A stretch of DNA of 64,000 nt from Omphiscola glabra (taxonomy: Eukaryota > Mollusca > Gastropoda > Lymnaeidae): assembly GCA_964017045.1 (NCBI GenBank), contig OZ024799.1, positions 30,887,596 to 30,951,595 of the forward strand. Reading direction: 5' to 3'. This document shows positions 57,887 to 64,000 of this stretch, in pieces (positions within the stretch are counted from its first letter, which is position 1; the number at the start of each line of letters is the position of its first letter). A program made the translations under genes and the position numbers. The notes under the pieces were generated by a model, which was not told the DNA's origin, did no database searches, and was given only the letters and a program-made list of their open reading frames with translations.

Positions 57887-60800
57887 ATGAAAATGCAGCT
57901 TCTGGCTACATTAGTTGTGTTATTGCTATTAGCAATATCCATTGTCCCTAATAATGGTATGAAAGAAAAAGGGAAAAATAAGAAAAAAGAAATTCCTGTG
58001 CAGAAAAAAGAAGCCCCAAAGAAAGTTGATAGGAAAGACTATCCTGGTCTCCCAAAGGAAGTTCTTATAATTGGGGCTGGAATAGCAGGTCTTGCAGCAG
58101 CAAGAAGAATTTCATCTGATAGGTCAAACTTCACAGTGAAAGTTTATGAAGCAAGGCAAGAACGCTTTGGAGGACGTGTGTGGACTGACAAATTAAAAGA
58201 TATGAGTGCCAAAGGTATTGTGATCTCTTCTTACGTTTTGTCGTTATCATGAAGCTGAGAAAGGTTATTTAAACAAATAAATACACATGGATGGATCAGG
58301 TTAGTTGCAAATAAATGAAATCATTTTTATATAAAGGGTAGACATTGATAAATTTAAAAAAAAATATTTTATTGAAAACGTTTTTGCAATAAGTTTATTC
58401 ATTCATTTAAAATTTTGTACTGATTAGCTAACAGATAATATTTCACTAAATATTAATTTGTGTTTCAATTATGAAAACTTGTATTTTGTAATTTTTTTAA
58501 AGCGCTATACTAGTTACTTGTACAACTTGTTTTTGTCTCTAATCTGAAGCTTTTAAAGCAGTCCAAAACCTTTTATAATTATTTTATTTCACGAACCACT
58601 TTTTATACGTTTTTGTTCTTATATATTTATATAGAAATCTGATAAATGACATTGTCATATCATTGTTGAGCATAGGGCATTTATGATATTTCTCCACTTT
58701 TGTCTTGAGCCACAGTTTTTAGCTCTCCAGACCTTTTTGTTTTTGCAAAATATTATGTTGTTGACAACTTTTTTATAATGCCATGGGAATTCCATGATCA
58801 TATAATCATTTTAATTTTATTCTCTGCCTTCTTTCATTCCAGACATAACATCTTTTAAAAGTGCTATTTGTATTTTAAAATAAATTTTGTTTACATATTC
58901 AGGAGCTGAAGTTGATCTGGGTGGTTCAGCTTTCAATGTAGTCTCTAAGAACAATCCTTTAGTCAAACTAGCTGAAGATTTTGAATTAAAATCCACAAAA
59001 TTAGACAATCTTCAATTTATTGTGCCATGGGAACAAAAACATTTCAGTGGAGACGAGCTCACTCAAATCACACGCCAGGCGGGTCAAGTCAGTGGTGCTT
59101 TCTTTATAACTTTATCAAATACTTATGAGAGATAGCTTAGATAAGCCTTTTTAATGTTAACTTAACTTTTATATTGCATGAAACTGAAGTAAAAAGCCAT
59201 GTACATTTAAAGAAAAGCTATGTATAAAGCAATGTGAAGCCAAAATATCATTATTAATGATGTGGATTATCATTTACAATCAGTTGCATAAAACCTAAGC
59301 TGCCTGATCTAAGCGGGTTGAATTACTACACTAATCAATCTGAATAACTTGTTCATTTTTAAACTCCCCAGATTTTAGGTCAAGCTTTGAATGAATCAAA
59401 ATCTGTTGAAAATGAAATTTCCGTGAAGGAGGCCATTGATAGAGTTCTATCTAGTGGTGCCATTGCTAGCAGTGACAGGTTGGTTGCATGTTAGTAATTG
59501 TTGTGTTACTGAAACTATTCCATTCTTAATAGCTTAATGAGCGCACTGTTATTTCAAAACAGCTACATTGAACCTGAAGACACAAGAAGAATGCCAAAAT
59601 GACTAAGAAAAGTTTGAAGATCCATCAGTTACATCTTTATTTTAGATGTAGTAAAAGAAATATGGCTGGATTCATAAAACTTTGAAGCTAATTCATATCT
59701 TGAAAAAATAATTGCGTATTTGGTAAGAGTAAATTTCCAATCTGATTTAACACATATTTTATAGTTATTACTTTGTTTTTGAAATTATTACACAACTGTC
59801 TGAAATCACTGCAGTCCTGGAGCCTTACTAATCAAAAGCCTACCATCATATATCCTGGGGGACTATTCCACTCGCAACTACATTCCGGAACTTCTTGATG
59901 TTGGGTATGAGAAGGTTTTGTTGGATGGCATGGGGGAACTTGTGGACAGGTAATTATGATTTTAAATCTAATTTTAATTCTTCTATCCTGATTTAAATTG
60001 ATCAAATTATTTATAAAGAAGACTAAGTTTCAAATATGAAATCTTTTGCAGCAAAAAATGAACAAGTATTTTCAATAGATCAAATCTTAAAAATGATTGC
60101 ATGTATAGTGGAAAGTGTTTTTTGTGTGTTATGAATAACATTATAATTATTTATCAAAGCAAATTTTGAAGAAAAAAAACACAGACTGCTGCCTTTAAAT
60201 TGAGAAAGTGAACTAATCTAATGCCTATTAAAAAATATTTAAAATTGCAATAATTATACTGCCTTTTTAACTTACTATCTTTCAAAGAGATGTCACTGAC
60301 AATAATTAGTTGTAGATTTTGAGCAGAATAACTCATGCGGAGATACTGATCTTCCATCGAGCCCCTTCCCAGGTGGCGGATAGGGGAAAGCCCACCAGAT
60401 ATGGCGGGTACTAGGGAAATGAAATACCTGGGACAGACCAAAATTAGAACCTCAGACCTGTTTACTCTTACGATTTAGGCGTACAATGTACGATTTTGAG
60501 GTGTATACATTATATATACTGTGTGTTTTTTTACTATTCTCAGTATTAAGTTAATGTATTGAACGATTTTGTGATGATATTGTACGATTTTAAGATTTTG
60601 AGGGTAAACAGGTCTGGAACCCACTGCCTTTAGGGATCCAAAAAGGCTAAAGAACCTTACCTGAAGATTAGGGCAGCTACCTAGTAAGGGGCAGTCCCCC
60701 AGACGGTTGTGCACAGGGCTAACAGGGCTAACAACCCGGCCATGTAACAAGATAAATTTTATGAAAGGCAAAAAAAAAAATAAAAACCTGGAAATCGACA

Positions 60801-63800
60801 CATGCCTGGATATGGACATGATTTTTGGATTGTGCCTTTTAATGTATTAGGCCTGTTTAGAGCAGGAGCCTTAGCCAACCTAATAGATAAACTAGTTAAA
60901 TATAAAATAAAAGAAATTCAGTGGGAAAATGCAGGCATCCTCAGGTCAAAAAACAACATCAACAGTCTTGAAACAGGATTTGCTGTGAAGAAAGAAGCCT
61001 TTGGTCGTCTTAGCTTTTAAACCAGAGAATAAAAGGTTGTGCTCTTTGTGGGTGTCTCTATTGAGACACTGGAAAAAATCTGTGATGAGGCACCACGATA
61101 TGATATTAAAATAAAGATTGATGGGTTTAATTCCAAATTAGTGAAAGAAAAATTATTTATGCCAACTATTGGCAAGGAGAGCCTGCATGAAGAATCCAAT
61201 GACAATGGGATCCGACTCATATACTTTGCTTCAGAACAGGGATGACAGTTAGCAGCACTAAGTTTCTACACAAAAATATACATAAAGTTACTTGGAACTC
61301 ACCAGATGGAATCACTCACAACCAAATTGACCATGTTCTAATCAATCGAAGGCATGGATCAGATATACTAGACGTAAGAAGCTATCCAGGAGCAGATGCA
61401 GACTCTGACCATTTACTTGTATTGATTAAATATAAGCAGAGAATCAGCATAATTCACAATGGCTGAAATCAAAGAGAAAAGCAATATGATTACCATACCA
61501 AAAACTTACCATAGACCCACTAACTACAAAAGCTTACCACAAGGAAGTAGAAGCACAACTAGAAGCATGACAGGATCACTTCTATATATTAATTACATCA
61601 TTAAAACTATGTTTAAGATCAAATCAAATCCCCTAGTTTGCCTTTTTGCTTTAGGTTTATTCAGCACTGGATATAACTTTGAAAATTTTAGATATTATTT
61701 CTTCTTTCTTTCTAATTCATATGGACACTTTTTTTAAAATATCGAAATTTGTTTGCTTAAAGACTTCTTAGTGGGTCTCCTGAAGAGCCTCCACTTCATC
61801 TCCATCTGAACAAAGCCGTCAGACAAATAAAAGTTGATAAAAGCCAGCGCAAGGTGTTGGTACGATTCAGGGATGGCTCACAAGTTTCTGCTGACTTGGT
61901 TGTTGTTGCTGTGCCTTCCACAATAATTTCAACAGGTGGACTGTTATTTGAGCCAGCCTTGCCTAAAAAGTACCAGCTGGCCGCGAAAGAAATGGGTGAG
62001 TTACTGCAAAACAGTAAAAAGTTGTAACTTTGCACCACTATTTTATACTAAATAAAACGTTAACAAAATCCTTTATCATTTTGAATATGTTGATAGGTCA
62101 AACTCGGGGAGAATAAGAAGACAACGAAGAAAAAATACTCAAAAGACAATTATTTTAGAGATTTTAATATTTATTTTTGTGAGGCGCCCAAGTTACCTCC
62201 ACACATGGTAGACTTTGGTCCAAAATGATTGATGCACTAATCAAAACTAATTGAAGAATATATTTACAAACTTTAGACTAACGTATCAATGAAACTTAAG
62301 ATAAGATTATTGAATAGGCAATTCCAAAATATTTTTAGAGTATGACTTTTATTTTGAGGGACCCATTCATCATGAATCTGAGATCTGGATATCTGTCTCA
62401 GAATCCATTTAATAAAATAGACTTGATGCCTTAGTATTTGCCTTATTTTGATGTCTCAGGGACAGAGATTAGAGAGTCATTTGTTGTATTAATTACTGGT
62501 GTATGAACTGTATTTGAGTTAGTTTTGTAGCAATCAAAGCATCATCAGGTCCATCTACTTCTTTTCCTGGCTTTATTATCAGCCTTTTCCATTTATTTTT
62601 TCTTCACTGTATTTTCTAATTTTCTTTGCCATATCGCAACTCTACAGGAATAGAAACTTTTGTAGTTTCATCTATGACATTTTCCGCAACCCTCTGTGGC
62701 TAAATCAAAACCGGCTCAAGGTTTCCTGTTGAGTTCTCATTTATGACCACAATTGGCTGCTTTAAAAGTTAAGGACATTAGTCTTTTTGAATGGCTCGGG
62801 CCTTTTTTTCATAATTAGCTTTTTCCAACCAGGGTCTTGAGAAAGATTTGCCTCATCATAATTAATATTATTAGATGGAATGGCTTTCAGGGTCTCTGTT
62901 GAAAATTGTAACTAGACACCGAGGATTAGGCATGGAAAAACATTTATTTATTTTAATGATTAAGTCTCCTATATCTATGGGGAAAGGACTTCAACCAATC
63001 ATAACTTGAACTGTTATTTTTAAAGATGTAAACATTTCTCCCTTGTTTGCCAAGAACTATTCCGTATTATCTGACCCATCAAATGGAAATCCCCAATCCG
63101 ATGTGGCTATCAGATAACCCACCATAACCTTTCATTCAATGTTGGTTAGGTTGGTTAGGGCAGTTTATCTGTCATGTAACTGGGTGTGCCTAATCTCTGA
63201 AAGAATGTGTTGTCATTGGCATCGAGTCTGTGTGTGCCAAGTTTCAACTTAAATGGTGGACAGTATTATGAAGTGTTCTTCTGGCTATACCCATATCTGT
63301 GCAGACCTTTTTTTGACACTGTCCATTCTTGATCATCTCCATGGCCCTCTTAATTGTCTTCATGACATGTGCTATACTTTCTTGTCCCTGGCTTTTGTTT
63401 ATAAGTGTAGCATTTTTAATCTGAGTCAAAGTAAATGTCCATACCAATTACCTTCAATTAAAAATCTTAATTAATTGGATGTTATAAATCATTCAACCAC
63501 AAATATTGGATTAAGATCATGTCTTCTGTCTTAAAGCTTGTACCGGTACCTAAAATAACCATTTGTTTACTATAATTGTTTCTCACAACTACAATATTAT
63601 ATTAAAACTAATTAAATATTAGCCTTTTGACAATTTGAAAAATATTAATTACTAAATCTTTATCTTTTCACCTTTTGCAGGTATGTCTGCTGGTGATAAA
63701 ATTATCATTCAGTTTGAGCGTCCTTTTTGGTCTCCAGACCATGGGGTGTTTGTCCGAGCTGTCAACAGAGATTCAGATAGGGGCAACCTCCAAACCTGGG

Positions 63801-63905
63801 TAAACATCAAAAGAATTGTGGGTGTGCCAGCTCTTGGGGGCTTCCTCACTGGTGACCCGGCTGTCAAATTTGAAAAGATGACAAATGAAGAAGCATTAGA
63901 ACTAG
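57887..63905 (+). CDS. Secreted flavin amine oxidase, 5' part (six exons, continues past the window)
   Basis: FAD-dependent oxidase of the L-amino acid/polyamine oxidase and LSD1 fold. Exons: 57887-58214, 58903-59087, 59372-59478, 59815-59949, 61763-61995, 63681-63905; phases agree and give 404 residues before the window ends the gene. The ATG at 57887 opens a signal peptide (MKMQLLATLVVLLLLAISIV); a Lys-rich stretch follows. The FAD-binding dinucleotide motif is EVLIIGAGIAGLAAARRI (near 58), followed by VYEARQERFGGRVWT and EVDLGGSAF. Later exons have LLDGMGELVDR, LVVVAVPSTII and SAGDKIIIQFERPFWSPDHG. Exon 5 could also start at 61770, giving SGSPEE instead of RLLSGSPEE. A pyrimidine-rich acceptor at 57851 suggests a non-coding first exon. 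The signal peptide argues for the secretory route, not a nuclear demethylase. C-terminal substrate residues are outside the window. Confidence 0.9.
60340..61580 (+). pseudogene. LINE fragment: 5' region and endonuclease domain, in an amine oxidase intron
   Basis: The coding part starts near 60840. In broken frames it reads LANLIDKLVKYKIKEIQWEN, FGRLSF, VSIETLEKICDEAP, then SSTKFLHKNIHKVTWNSPDG, QIDHVLINRRHGSDILDVRS and ADSDHLLVLIKYKQR. This is the apurinic-type endonuclease of a non-LTR retroelement; the final SDH and the preceding DHVLI motifs are kept. Frame changes and stops disable it, and the reverse transcriptase is missing. Upstream, 60357-60790 looks like its 5' UTR and is interrupted by a MITE at 60453-60616. 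It belongs to the same family as 28930-29185. Confidence 0.88.
60453..60616. mobile_element. Short MITE with CAGACCTGTTTAC ends, nested in a LINE
   Basis: Left end CAGACCTGTTTACTCTTACG, right end TTTTGAGGGTAAACAGGTCTG shown here by its last part GTAAACAGGTCTG. Flanks GAACCT and GAACCC differ at one of six bases. The interior repeats TACGATTTT and GTACAAT-like phrases. A related end (AGACCTGTTTACC) occurs at 46620. Confidence 0.75.
62790..63447 (-). pseudogene. pogo/Tigger-type transposase remnant in an amine oxidase intron
   Basis: On the minus strand from 63447 a frame carries IKRAMEMIKNGQCQKKVCTD, then MGIARRTLHNTV, a CENP-B/pipsqueak-type helix-turn-helix. In other frames follow SDWGFPFDGSDNT and FKNNSSSYDWLKSFPHRYRR, as in the second DNA-binding part of pogo proteins. 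Near 62870 comes NYDEANLSQDPGWKKLI, around the first catalytic Asp of the DDE domain. Several stops and frame changes. Ends were not determined. Confidence 0.8.
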
Positions 63906-64000
63906 GTAAGCATACATATGCTGTTATCAATATGACAAATTCTTTTTTAGAAAGTAATTGTTATTTTGAGTATGGTAGTTACTTAAAACCCATTACAACA
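63906..64000. other. Start of the next amine oxidase intron
   Basis: Donor GGTAAGC after 63905, then AT-rich intron to the window edge. Confidence 0.8.

Overview
The window looks like nuclear DNA of an invertebrate animal. It is strongly AT-rich, its genes are split into many short exons with GT-AG introns, and it is full of short DNA transposons and minisatellites. The gene set (RASSF-type Ras-association protein, WASH complex subunit 1, methionine aminopeptidase 2, a secreted flavin amine oxidase) together with the hAT, LINE and tandem-repeat load suggests a mollusc, probably a gastropod. That taxonomic call is an inference, not proven by any single sequence.

Layout. 1-8044: repeat-rich DNA with at least six minisatellites, hAT-type MITEs and poly-C tracts; no gene seen. 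8045-12137 (+): 3' part of a RASSF1/5-like gene (C1 tail, Ras-association domain, SARAH domain); its 5' exons are not visible. 12138-20839: AT-rich non-coding DNA with one MITE. 20840-24253 (-): four-exon gene for an 818-residue nuclear-type protein with a VWA fold, a degenerate metal site and two AT-hooks. 24254-32447: transposon remnants, including a hAT element with a perfect 8-bp target duplication, a long inverted repeat with hammerhead-like cores, and nested hAT elements. 32448-35425 (-): complete WASHC1 coding region (473 residues). 35426-43072: hAT and LINE remnants, an inverted-repeat block of about 1 kb and a possible signal-peptide exon. 43073-52083 (+): complete METAP2 (11 coding exons, 484 residues, all five metal ligands present). 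52084-57886: AT-rich DNA, a tRNA-like SINE and two MITE clusters. 57887-63905 and beyond (+): 5' part of a flavin amine oxidase with a signal peptide; the gene runs off the right edge, and its introns hold a LINE and a pogo-type remnant.

The genes are ordinary housekeeping or signalling genes and do not form a functional unit. RASSF acts in Ras/Hippo signalling, WASHC1 in endosomal actin nucleation, METAP2 in N-terminal methionine removal, and the amine oxidase in the secretory route. The less ordinary content is in the repeats: a ~970-bp array mixing 10- and 11-bp units (close to the DNA helical repeat), two distant 23-bp arrays that belong to one composite family, a hAT fragment that closely resembles a vertebrate family known for horizontal transfer, and an inverted repeat with hammerhead-like motifs. 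All exon borders were read by eye from splice consensus, reading phase and protein-family similarity.
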